A stretch of DNA of 11,721 nucleotides from positions 1 to 11,721 of the forward strand of contig JAPYXA010000010.1 in assembly GCA_028276075.1 (NCBI GenBank), in the 5' to 3' direction. Position numbers and translations under genes: made by a program. The notes beneath the pieces are model-generated. The model did no database searches and was not told the DNA's origin. It saw nothing but the letters and a program-made list of their open reading frames with translations. Below, one piece after another: positions 1 through 6,253 of the stretch (positions are counted from its first letter, which is position 1; every line of letters starts with the position of its first letter). The stretch is from Minisyncoccota bacterium. GTDB lineage: Bacteria; Patescibacteriota; Minisyncoccia; UBA6257; HR35.

Positions 1-24
1 AACTTTTAATTTAAGATTACACAT

Positions 25-978
25 TTAATAAAATAAATTTTTTAGGATAATATTTTCAGATTCCTTTAAATAAAAAGTCTTTATTTCTTTAGGAAGATCT
101 AAATTACTATGATAAACTCTAAACAAATTATTTAAATCTTTTCCACTGAAAACCAAAATTTTACTTTTTAATCTTTTTAGATTGGCTATAGGAAAAGCTA
201 ACTTTATAAAAGTTTCATCTTGAAAGATTTTAATTGATGAATGACCAATACAATCAATGACAAAAATTTTTTTTGTTTTAGACAAAATTTTATAATATTT
301 TTTTTCAAAAGCCCTAAAACCATATCCCCAGTAAGTTGGAAAATCATAAGAAAGCTCTTCATTAGCACTAAAAACAAATAGATTGCTATTTAAAATGTTT
401 TTCTTTAAAAGTATTGAAGCCATCGCTGAAACTCCTGAAGCGTTATCAATAGCACCGGTATTTATAGAATCATAATGAGCAAAAATAACTGTTTTTGGAT
501 TATCTATATTTCCAACCAAAATATTTACTGCTTTATGCTTTATCTTCCTCACATTAACCCTTCCATAAACTTTTTTCGCTTTTAAAATAAGAGGTAAATC
601 TTTGGGAGAAATGGCTAAAGCAGGAGCAAAATAAAAATTACTTAAAGAAATATCAGAGCATTTAGGATTAAAATTAATATTTGGTTTGTCTATAAAAAAA
701 CGAGATGGGATTAATGAACTAAGGATATAATCTTTATCTTTAATCTCTCCCCCTACAAATGAACATCCTTGACAAGGAATTAGTTTTTTATCAACTTTTA
801 AAACTGCTTTTTCAATTTTAGGAATAAAAGTAAAAAAATAGTCTAAATGATATTGAATTTTATTATTTTTTAAAAAATCAATAATAAAATTTGCCGCTTT
901 TGTTTCACCTTCAAGCTGCCTTGGAGAAAAACTCAATAATCTATTAATAAATTTAAAATAATCAAAGTTTTTATTCAT
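25..978 (-). CDS. M28-family zinc metallopeptidase (aminopeptidase-like)
   Basis: Likely a di-zinc exopeptidase of the M28 clan. Counting from a TTG one codon upstream of the chosen ATG, the expected metal and catalytic residues appear in family order: AHYDS (His169, Asp171), GAIDNASGV (Asp179), SANEEL (Glu208/Glu209), IDCIGH (Asp243) and YHSNLD (His291). I prefer the ATG at 978-976 over the adjoining TTG at 981. The protein of about 317 residues is short for the family. It has no signal peptide or membrane segment, so it is probably cytoplasmic and acts on peptides. No Shine-Dalgarno sequence is visible. A strong terminator (1011-1040) separates it from the GC-rich gene upstream, so it needs its own promoter; an AT-rich -10-like TATATT lies at 1004-1009. 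Family call is firm; substrate is unknown. Confidence 0.85.
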   Translation of the reverse strand: MNKNFDYFKFINRLLSFSPRQLEGETKAANFIIDFLKNNKIQYHLDYFFTFIPKIEKAVLKVDKKLIPCQGCSFVGGEIKDKDYILSSLIPSRFFIDKPNINFNPKCSDISLSNFYFAPALAISPKDLPLILKAKKVYGRVNVRKIKHKAVNILVGNIDNPKTVIFAHYDSINTGAIDNASGVSAMASILLKKNILNSNLFVFSANEELSYDFPTYWGYGFRAFEKKYYKILSKTKKIFVIDCIGHSSIKIFQDETFIKLAFPIANLKRLKSKILVFSGKDLNNLFRVYHSNLDLPKEIKTFYLKESENIILKNLFY

Positions 979-1010
979 CAAAATTTAATTTTAACATTAA
1001 ATTAATATAT

Positions 1011-1040
1011 AAAAAAGGGCTTTTCCAAAAGGAAAAGCCC
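1011..1040 (-). terminator. Intrinsic terminator of the GC-rich gene
   Basis: Perfect 10-bp inverted repeat, GGGCTTTTCC / GGAAAAGCCC (1017-1026 and 1031-1040), with a 4-base loop. On the minus strand it is followed at once by six T residues (A-run 1011-1016). It starts 10 bases past the stop codon of the 1051-1482 reading frame, so it ends transcription of the GC-rich island before the M28 gene. Confidence 0.93.
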
Positions 1041-1050
1041 GAATTCTTAT

Positions 1051-1482
1051 CTATTTTTTGGGAGGTTTATTTTGAAGAGTTTTATTTTGGGGGATGAACT
1101 TAAGAAGATTCGAGGGATAGTATTTTAAGTAGATTTGTTCCTCTTCAGGAGGCCAAGGATGATAGACAATAAGGGGTTCTAACCCCCATCGTTCCATAAG
1201 CCTCCGATATGCAGGAAGAACCACCTTATGCTTGAATCGTTCAAGATCGGGAAACCCCGGACTCTCGAAAGATTCAAAGAACACACCGTGGCTAATGGCT
1301 AAAGCCAGGTAGGGTTCATAATAGTCATAGGCCCTACCCCAACTCTTCAGCCAGTTGGAGATGTCGATGATTTGTACGGGGCCCAGCATGTATTCAAGAA
1401 TACGGTGGTGAAACTCGTATAGGTGTTCCCCCCACCACGTACGCATCTCCTTCATTGTATAAGAAGTTTGGATGGGGTCCAC
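1051..1482 (-). CDS. Unknown protein, C-terminal half of an amber-split reading frame
   Basis: A 143-codon frame starting at GTG (1482) and ending with TAG. It is rich in Trp, Tyr and His (for example TWWGEHLYEFHHRI, WLKSWGRAYDYYEPY, LIVYHPWPPEEE), with no signal peptide or membrane helix; I do not recognise a named domain. It lies in exactly the same frame as the 108-codon frame upstream, separated only by TAG and one GTT codon, and has no convincing Shine-Dalgarno sequence of its own. The two are therefore best read as one protein of about 253 residues interrupted by a nonsense codon, or as a pair translated by readthrough or re-initiation. An internal ATG at codon 10 is another possible start. 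G+C is 45-52% in sampled 60-base lines, far above the neighbours, which suggests transfer. The last 20 residues (Lys/Asn/Gln/Pro) are more AT-rich. Confidence 0.6.
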   Translation of the reverse strand: MDPIQTSYTMKEMRTWWGEHLYEFHHRILEYMLGPVQIIDISNWLKSWGRAYDYYEPYLALAISHGVFFESFESPGFPDLERFKHKVVLPAYRRLMERWGLEPLIVYHPWPPEEEQIYLKYYPSNLLKFIPQNKTLQNKPPKK

Positions 1483-1485
1483 AAC

Positions 1486-1812
1486 CTATACGAGTCTTTC
1501 CTTAATGCCACCCCGTTTACCCTTTCCCAGCAATATCCGTAATTTGACTAAGCGGACTTTGCTGGGATTATTGGTAACAAACGTATCGTCCAGGTACTCC
1601 AGCCACAAAGGCTGAAGTCCAAGCTGCTTGCATCTCTTGAAGAATTGAAGATCCTCCAACCGGGCCGTGGCAATATGCCTACACAGAAAGCCATACAACT
1701 TCCCCTTGGGTATCCAGGAAAAGTTGTAAGCCTCTTCCAGCTGGCTGGCTATTTTCATCTTCTGACGACGTTCCAGCTCTTCCCTAGCCTTATTAGGTTC
1801 CCAGTACTTCAT
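1486..1812 (-). CDS. Unknown protein, N-terminal half of an amber-split reading frame
   Basis: A 108-codon frame with an excellent start: AAGGAGG (minus strand of 1821-1827), 8-base spacer, then ATG at 1812-1810. The N-terminal part is charged and probably helical (KAREELERRQKMKIASQLEE). It is followed by a compact region with ARLEDLQFFKRCKQLGLQP and LWLEYLDDTFVTNNPSK, then a basic glycine-rich tail (LGKGKRGG). No family recognised. The TAG stop at 1488-1486 is followed in the same frame by a further 144 sense codons (1485-1054). Base composition and the strong Shine-Dalgarno sequence are unlike the surrounding genes. Transcription probably starts at the element A promoter (2069-2098) and ends at the hairpin at 1011-1040, making this a self-contained unit. 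Whether the split is real decay, a recoding event or a sequence error cannot be decided here. Confidence 0.65.
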   Translation of the reverse strand: MKYWEPNKAREELERRQKMKIASQLEEAYNFSWIPKGKLYGFLCRHIATARLEDLQFFKRCKQLGLQPLWLEYLDDTFVTNNPSKVRLVKLRILLGKGKRGGIKERLV

Positions 1813-1820
1813 AATCTCTA

Positions 1821-1827
1821 CCTCCTT
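1821..1827 (-). promoter_or_regulatory. Strong Shine-Dalgarno site
   Basis: AAGGAGG on the minus strand, 8 bases before the ATG at 1812. It fixes the start of the GC-rich gene and stands out because nearly all other starts in the window have no recognisable Shine-Dalgarno sequence. Confidence 0.85.
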
Positions 1828-1855
1828 CCTTCTTTCTTTTTCTTGTGGTGTTCAC

Positions 1856-1916
1856 GGGGCATTTGCCCCTTAAAAGATCCTGATTTTTCAGATCCCTAAG
1901 GGACAAATTATCCCCT
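1856..1916 (-). promoter_or_regulatory. Leader with three consecutive small hairpins
   Basis: In the 5' leader of the GC-rich gene, between the element A terminator and the Shine-Dalgarno site, three inverted repeats follow each other. They are AGGGA/TCCCCT (1899-1903 with 1911-1916), GATCCTGA/TCAGATC with one bulge (1876-1883 with 1888-1894) and GGGGC/GCCCC (1856-1860 with 1865-1869). An alternative pairing, TCCCT-A-AGGGA (about 1893-1903), would compete with the first. This looks like structured mRNA, but I recognise no known riboswitch or protein-binding leader. The pairings are read directly; the regulatory role is inferred. Confidence 0.45.
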
Positions 1917-1921
1917 AAAAT

Positions 1922-1943
1922 AAAAATCGCCGGTTTTGCCGGC
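1922..1943 (-). terminator. Terminator-like hairpin of element A
   Basis: On the minus strand GCCGG-CAAAA-CCGGC (stem 1929-1933 with 1939-1943) is followed by GATTTTTATTTT. The stem is only 5 bp but all G/C, and the T-tract is good. It lies between the promoter at 2069-2098 and the GC-rich gene, so it would stop or attenuate transcription into that gene. The same arrangement occurs in element B. Confidence 0.55.
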
Positions 1944-2002
1944 TGGATATTGTATTTATTTAACTTTTATTTTTATATAACTAAAAGATATAACCAGCCG
2001 GC
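1929..2002 (-). repeat. Hairpin element A (paired with element B at 5887-5952)
   Basis: A long-range inverted repeat: arm 1994-2002 plus 1988-1991 (CCAGCCGGC and ATAT, two-base bulge between) pairs with 1938-1950. It encloses an AT-rich loop with its own CTTTTA/TAAAAG pairing. The downstream arm can instead form the short terminator hairpin at 1929-1943, so the two folds exclude each other. Sequence and layout are shared with element B: TTGTTTAT...TTGG...CCGGCT in the upstream part, then GCCGG/CCGGC and a T-tract. Both copies lie after a consensus-type promoter and before a minus-strand gene. Confidence 0.6.
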
Positions 2003-2058
2003 TTCTTACCGACCAAAGCAATAAACAATCCCAAAATAAAAATTTTCCCAAAATTCAT
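1981..2058 (-). CDS. Possible 25-aa leader peptide in element A
   Basis: ATG at 2058-2056, stop TAG at 1983-1981. The predicted peptide starts MNFGKIFILGLFIALVGKK and ends PAGYIF; its middle is strongly hydrophobic. The start lies only a few bases after the expected transcription start of the promoter at 2069-2098, so it would be nearly leaderless, with no Shine-Dalgarno site. The 3' end of the frame covers the upstream arm of hairpin A, the classic position for a leader peptide that could control a terminator. Against coding: the C-terminal reading frame is not kept relative to the matching ORF in element B. Confidence 0.3.
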   Translation of the reverse strand: MNFGKIFILGLFIALVGKKPAGYIF

Positions 2059-2068
2059 TATTATATAA

Positions 2069-2098
2069 ATAATACTACAACTTATATAATTTTGTCAA
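2069..2098 (-). promoter_or_regulatory. Sigma-70-type promoter of element A
   Basis: TTGACA (minus strand of 2093-2098), 18-base spacer, TATTAT (2069-2074). Transcription would start near 2062, run through element A and, if not terminated, into the GC-rich gene at 1812. It lies just beyond the stop of the 558-aa gene, with no clear terminator between. Confidence 0.7.
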
Positions 2099-2126
2099 TA
2101 TTTCCACAACTCAAAATAAATTATAA

Positions 2127-3803
2127 TTATACGCTTTGATAGCTGGTATCTTTGGGTGAAAGAAAATTTATATTTGTTAATAAATTAAGTTTTTTCCAGC
2201 TCTCATGAGAAAAATTATTTTCTTGAATATAAATCAAAATAGACAAATTTTTTATATCCTCTTCCTTAAGGTCTAAAATAGGTATAGCAGGCTCAATTCC
2301 TCCAAATTTTGCTTCTTTTAAAAATTCTGTTTTTTCTATTACTATTTGTTTATTAAAAACTTCCTTAATACTTTCAAATAAAATACCTTTTAAATTATTT
2401 TTAACATAGGATTCAAAAATAAAAAGTAATAATTTTGTCTTAAAAATTCCTTCTTTAATTAAAAATCTTTTACTAATTTTTTCTTCAGAATTGACCGTTT
2501 CGTTAAATTTTTGTAACCAGGTAAATAAATTTTGCTGATTTTCTTCTAAATTACTTATAATTTCTAAAACAGTAGGTTTTTCTTCTTCTGATAAATAAGT
2601 AAAATAATTTATAGCTTCTAAAATTTCTTTAAAATTTTCTCTGCTTAATTTTATATTTTCATCATTTAAAATTTTATCTAAATTAAATTTTTTAAGCTTA
2701 TGATAGAAATCTATAACTCTTATCCTTTCCCTTACTTTTTGACTAATAGGAGAAGTTGTAATTTCTTCTTTTCCCAAATAAGTAGCAGTATATATAAAAG
2801 ACTCTGGATTTCCAAAAAGAAATCTTAATGTTCCAGATTCTATTTCTTTAATTTCAAAAATATTAAATCTCTCTTGAGGTAATTTTGTTTCTTCTAAAGC
2901 AGATAAACCTAATCTCTCTCTTAGTTGATTAAGCTTGCCATACTCAGCACCAATATGAACATATCCTCCCAATAAACAGGTTAAAAACAAAAAGTCTGAT
3001 TTGATTTCAAAATTTTTTTTATTTTCAATAGATTGTAGGTCTTCATATGTTATGCTTGTTTCTGATAAAATCTCCTTAATATCATCAAAGTGGTTTAAAA
3101 AGATTTTTGCTATATTTGCATTTAAGTTAAGAATATTTTCTTTAGTAAAAGCAAAACTAAGATTAGAATTTGAAAAAAATTTCTTATAATCTTGCAAAAT
3201 ATTTTTTATTGTCAAAGTGCAATAATCAATCAAAATCTTTTTTTGTTCTTTAGGATAATTTGAAAATTTTTTTTCAAGAATTTTTAAAATTTTTTCATCT
3301 AATTCTTTTTCATAATCATAATTTTCAAGGTAATTCAACAAAGCTTCATGAAAATCTATAGAATATTCAAAATCTTTTTTGTTTTTATTAAATTTCAATA
3401 TATCTAATAAAGATATTTTTATTTCTGTCCCAATATCAATTAAATCAGGCCTTTCTTCTTCAAATTTCTGATAATAAACCGGATAATAAAAAGTTTTACT
3501 CTCGGTTGCTGTCTCAGTTGCTATCTTGGTTGCCTCCTCTATTCTTTTTAGACCTAATTTTAAAAAATCAATAGCTCTTGGACGTAGATGAATTGTTGTA
3601 GAAAAATAATCAAAATTTTTTCCAATAGCTTCTCTTATTTCATTTTTCAAACTATTTAACTTTAAAACTTCTATGTTAAATTCCCTAGCTAAATTTTCTA
3701 GATCCTTAGCCGAATGTTCTTTTCTATTCTTTAAATAGACACTAAACTCATCTAGCGATCTTGGTTTTTTAAATCTTTCTAATCCAGATAAATTTTGACT
3801 CAT
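2127..3803 (-). CDS. Large protein of unknown family (558 aa)
   Basis: I do not recognise this protein. It is a Lys/Glu/Asn/Leu-rich, mostly helical soluble chain without signal peptide or membrane segments. Near residue 100 is a short Thr/Ala/Glu repeat (TKIATETATESKTF). Around residues 275-300 is a more ordered-looking stretch, LFLTCLLGGYVHIGAEYGKL, that could be a conserved core. The start ATG at 3803 lies 11 bases past the stop of the M19 peptidase gene and has no Shine-Dalgarno site, so translation is probably coupled in an operon with folE2 and the peptidase. The AT content matches the rest of the genome, so there is no sign of recent transfer. The frame is intact over 1.6 kb, which makes a real gene very likely. 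Confidence 0.85.
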   Translation of the reverse strand: MSQNLSGLERFKKPRSLDEFSVYLKNRKEHSAKDLENLAREFNIEVLKLNSLKNEIREAIGKNFDYFSTTIHLRPRAIDFLKLGLKRIEEATKIATETATESKTFYYPVYYQKFEEERPDLIDIGTEIKISLLDILKFNKNKKDFEYSIDFHEALLNYLENYDYEKELDEKILKILEKKFSNYPKEQKKILIDYCTLTIKNILQDYKKFFSNSNLSFAFTKENILNLNANIAKIFLNHFDDIKEILSETSITYEDLQSIENKKNFEIKSDFLFLTCLLGGYVHIGAEYGKLNQLRERLGLSALEETKLPQERFNIFEIKEIESGTLRFLFGNPESFIYTATYLGKEEITTSPISQKVRERIRVIDFYHKLKKFNLDKILNDENIKLSRENFKEILEAINYFTYLSEEEKPTVLEIISNLEENQQNLFTWLQKFNETVNSEEKISKRFLIKEGIFKTKLLLFIFESYVKNNLKGILFESIKEVFNKQIVIEKTEFLKEAKFGGIEPAIPILDLKEEDIKNLSILIYIQENNFSHESWKKLNLLTNINFLSPKDTSYQSV

Positions 3804-3814
3804 ATTTGATATAA

Positions 3815-4759
3815 TTATAAATTTTTTTTAAAAAAATTAAAGGCATTGTAGAAAGGAAAATATTTATCAACCTTTATTTTTTTCAAATAATTTGAAAACT
3901 CTAAGTAATTTCTTCCTTCATTAATTTCTTGTCTGAATCTAAAACCAAAAAAATCTGTGCCAATTGCTATATTTGAAGCAGCTATTTCTTTTAAAAACAA
4001 ATATTGTTTTTTAAAATTATCAATATTTATTTTTTCCTTTTTTGATAAAGAATAAGGCAACATTGTTAAGCCTATCAAACCTCCTTTTTGTTTAATTTTA
4101 TTTATAGTTTCCATATTTAAATTTTGCTCAAAATTAACAATTTTTTTTACTCCATTATGAGAAAAGATAGCCTGTTTTTTATAGATTCTAAAAATATCTT
4201 TGACAGTAAAAGAAGATGAATGAGCTAAATCTATAACAACATTCAAATCTTCTAATTTTTTAATTAAATAAATTCCTTCCTTGCTCAATCCATATTTTTT
4301 ATTTGTTTTTAAAGAAGTTGAATACACTGAATCAATATTCCAATTTAAACCAAAACATCTAATGCCCAATTTATAAAGATTTTCTATCCTTTTAGGACTA
4401 TCTATAAAATTTAAACCTTCAACGCCTAAGATTATACCTATTTTATTTTTATCTTTCAATAAATTTATTAAATCATTTTTTGACATAACTGGTTTAAATA
4501 CATCATAAGAAAAAATCCAATCCTTAAATCTAGCTAATAATATCAAAAATTCCTTATAGCTAATAGATTCCCACGTATTATTCTTATAATAAAAGGGAAA
4601 AATATTTGCAACTGCAAATTTTAGACCGCTTTTTTGAAATTGGGGAATATCCCCATGCCTTAAAAAATCAATCTTTTGGAAATCATCAAATCTCATATTT
4701 AAAAATTCAGGTATTCTAAAATAAACCTCAAGGTCTAAATGTAAATCAAAGATTTTCAT
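3815..4759 (-). CDS. Membrane-dipeptidase-type hydrolase (peptidase M19)
   Basis: A 314-residue zinc hydrolase of the renal dipeptidase family, which cleaves dipeptides, some with a D-residue. Expected metal ligands appear in order: FDLHLD (His7, Asp9), LGVEGL (Glu114), DLAHSS (His180), FSHN (His201) and IGTDF (Asp269). GLSKEG before the His180 strand also fits the family. Normal members read SHSN and DFDG; here SHNG and DFFG are mild departures. There is no signal peptide, so it should be cytoplasmic. Length is slightly below the usual 330-400. The ATG at 4759 overlaps the end of the FolE2 gene by 14 bases, which indicates translational coupling. A role in peptide or wall-peptide recycling is plausible but not shown. 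Confidence 0.88.
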   Translation of the reverse strand: MKIFDLHLDLEVYFRIPEFLNMRFDDFQKIDFLRHGDIPQFQKSGLKFAVANIFPFYYKNNTWESISYKEFLILLARFKDWIFSYDVFKPVMSKNDLINLLKDKNKIGIILGVEGLNFIDSPKRIENLYKLGIRCFGLNWNIDSVYSTSLKTNKKYGLSKEGIYLIKKLEDLNVVIDLAHSSSFTVKDIFRIYKKQAIFSHNGVKKIVNFEQNLNMETINKIKQKGGLIGLTMLPYSLSKKEKINIDNFKKQYLFLKEIAASNIAIGTDFFGFRFRQEINEGRNYLEFSNYLKKIKVDKYFPFYNAFNFFKKNL

Positions 4760-5816
4760 ATTTATGAAATGAATTTTTTAATTCTCCAAAAGTTGAAGAA
4801 ATCTCAGCATATAAATTATGAAAATGGATGCTTTCATCCACTTCTGTATTTATTACTATTTTTTTATCATCATCTATTTCTTTATTTAGATATTTTACTA
4901 CATTAAAAGCTACTTCTCTAACTACATCTTCACAAAAAAGCTCTTTTTCATGGGCTTCTCTTATAAAAAGATGTTCGTCCTTACCACTTAAAAGCTCTCT
5001 AACAATAGTAACAGAAGAGTCTAATATTTGATATAAAGTTTTATAAGAAATTTTTTTATCTTCAACGAATAAATTAACTATACCTCTGTTGGTATGAGAT
5101 TCTAAAGGAACATCTTTTATTATTTCATAAATCTGATCATCTTGATAGCCTTTCTCTTTCAACTTATAATAAAAATTTCTTATGGCCCACCTTTGAGGAC
5201 AAGGACAAGCATTCATAAAATAAACTCCTAAACCAACAAAAGTTTTTAATTTATTATCCTTGATAGTTGTTTTTGAGTAAAGATATAAAATTTCATGACC
5301 TTTCCTACCCGATTGATTTTTATCTGTTTCTTTCTCATATAAGCATTTTAAATGAATTTCGCCTCTTGTTGCATTCTGCTCTTCTATTAGAGGTTTAATA
5401 ATTTCTTCGGTATATTCTGGCAAACTACTATATTGCTTTTGTTGTGCTGAATATAAAATTCTTTCTATTCTAGACATATGCAATCCTCTCTTATTAGCAT
5501 TTAAAGGCATAAAAATTTTTATAAAAGTATTGATATTTACAACAGAATCTTTAAATGGATCTACTATTTTTATATAATGAGGTCTTTGAGTTACCCCTAC
5601 TTTAGGAATATCAAGTTTAACCCTTGGACTAGAATCAGGCATATCTACAAAATTTTTACTATCAACATTTTTAAAATCTATATTTTTAATCTTTAAAATA
5701 TCTAAGTTTTCCACATATCGATAAGAGACATCATAATTCAAATTCCTATTTATATCTTCAAGACTATTTTTTGACCTTTTTTTATTTTTTATTTTAGAGA
5801 TGATTGATTTAATCAT
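4746..5816 (-). CDS. folE2: GTP cyclohydrolase I, type IB (FolE2/MptA family)
   Basis: Converts GTP to a dihydroneopterin product at the entry of folate or related pterin/queuosine pathways. Family motifs in order: DMPDSSPRVKLDIPKVGV (from residue 58), KRGLHMSRIE (109-118), NACPCPQ (202-208, with the Cys expected at the metal site), ESHTNRG (239-245), HLFIREAHEKELFCEDVVRE (282-301) and DESIHFHN (327-334). The CPCxQ form resembles archaeal MptA more than many FolE2 (CPCS), so the exact product, free or cyclic phosphate, is open. Residues 1-57 are a basic, low-complexity N-terminal extension not needed by the family. It is first gene of a likely operon with the M19 peptidase and the 558-aa protein. 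Expression probably depends on the promoter at 6013-6041 and read-through of the element B terminator. No Shine-Dalgarno site; the start is preceded by an A/T-only run. Confidence 0.85.
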   Translation of the reverse strand: MIKSIISKIKNKKRSKNSLEDINRNLNYDVSYRYVENLDILKIKNIDFKNVDSKNFVDMPDSSPRVKLDIPKVGVTQRPHYIKIVDPFKDSVVNINTFIKIFMPLNANKRGLHMSRIERILYSAQQKQYSSLPEYTEEIIKPLIEEQNATRGEIHLKCLYEKETDKNQSGRKGHEILYLYSKTTIKDNKLKTFVGLGVYFMNACPCPQRWAIRNFYYKLKEKGYQDDQIYEIIKDVPLESHTNRGIVNLFVEDKKISYKTLYQILDSSVTIVRELLSGKDEHLFIREAHEKELFCEDVVREVAFNVVKYLNKEIDDDKKIVINTEVDESIHFHNLYAEISSTFGELKNSFHKYENL

Positions 5817-5880
5817 TTTTTTATATTTTTATAATTTTATAAAAAATTCTAAATTACGACTTAGAAATAACAGGAATAAT

Positions 5881-5904
5881 AAAAATAGCCGGGGTTACCG
5901 GCTA
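5881..5904 (-). terminator. Terminator-like hairpin of element B
   Basis: On the minus strand TAGCCGG-TAACC-CCGGCTA (7-bp stem, 5886-5892 with 5898-5904) is followed by TTTTTATTATT. It lies 65 bases before the folE2 start and about 110 bases after the promoter, so it can act as an attenuator or as the end of a short independent transcript. Confidence 0.6.
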
Positions 5905-5952
5905 GATTTTATTATTTAAAAAAATGCAATATCTAGCCGGTATACCTCGGCT
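5887..5952 (-). repeat. Hairpin element B (long inverted repeat)
   Basis: Arms 5887-5907 and 5931-5952 are complementary along 21-22 bases with one G/T pair and one single-base bulge (AGCCG..GGT..TACCGGCTAGAT), around a 23-base A/T loop. Each arm can also fold on itself: AGCCG/CGGCT in 5936-5952 and the terminator stem in 5886-5904. The long fold and the two short folds exclude each other. Element A at 1929-2002 has the same parts in the same order with changed bases, so this is a repeated element and not a chance hairpin. Confidence 0.7.
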
Positions 5953-5998
5953 CCAAGATAAACAAATTAAATAAACTGTAAGTTAAATCAAATTTCAT
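5933..5998 (-). CDS. Possible 21-aa leader peptide in element B
   Basis: ATG at 5998-5996, TAG at 5935-5933. The peptide begins MKFDLTYSLFNLFILEPR and ends YTG. The start lies about 8 bases after the expected transcription start, with no Shine-Dalgarno site; the frame ends inside the 5' arm of hairpin B. The N-terminal half resembles the element A ORF (M-x-F, then a hydrophobic stretch with LFI), but the last third is in a different frame relative to the shared bases. Coding is therefore uncertain. Confidence 0.3.
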   Translation of the reverse strand: MKFDLTYSLFNLFILEPRYTG

Positions 5999-6012
5999 TT
6001 TATATGTTTAAG

Positions 6013-6041
6013 ATTATACTAAATAAAATTATTCTTGTCAA
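6013..6041 (-). promoter_or_regulatory. Perfect consensus sigma-70 promoter upstream of folE2
   Basis: TTGACA (minus strand of 6036-6041), exactly 17 bases, TATAAT (6013-6018). The expected transcription start is near 6006, about 190 bases upstream of the folE2 ATG, leaving room for element B. It is the strongest promoter visible in the window. Confidence 0.85.
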
Positions 6042-6253
6042 TATTTTTCTAACTAACAGATATTTTTCATTTGTAGTTATTTAGATTTCTATTCTGTTTT
6101 TTAAATTTAATTATTTTTAATTTAATTGACAAAAAATAATTTTTTAGAAGAACGTACCAAATTTTTGTTATTTCTTACAATCGCAAAATCTAATAAAAAT
6201 TATAGATTTTTAAAAGTTAAATTATGATTTATAGAAATTTTTTTTATAAAGAT
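6042..6253. other. A/T-rich spacer, no gene seen
   Basis: Between the element B promoter and the 3' end of the CapA-like gene. An A/T-only inverted repeat (AAAATCTA/TAGATTTT, near 6187-6215) could be a weak 3' hairpin of that gene, but no T-tract follows it. I see nothing else here on either strand. Confidence 0.5.

Noticed and set aside
1051..1812. Genome-wide reassignment of TAG to an amino acid
   Set aside because: murD and the same GC-rich frame both end with TAG at sensible places; a change to the code would extend them without support.
1645..1899. 84-codon plus-strand frame across the start of the GC-rich gene
   Set aside because: It lies antisense to a frame with a perfect Shine-Dalgarno start and covers the hairpin leader; no start signal or recognisable protein of its own.
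3001..3189. 62-codon plus-strand frame
   Set aside because: Antisense shadow inside the intact 558-aa gene, with no start signal.
4828..5031. 67-codon plus-strand frame
   Set aside because: Antisense to conserved FolE2 motifs; Ser/Thr-rich composition typical of a shadow frame.
5881..6041. Known THF, preQ1 or similar pterin-linked riboswitch upstream of folE2
   Set aside because: The leader is a simple long inverted repeat with an A/T loop and shares none of the conserved cores I know; a near copy also precedes an unrelated gene.
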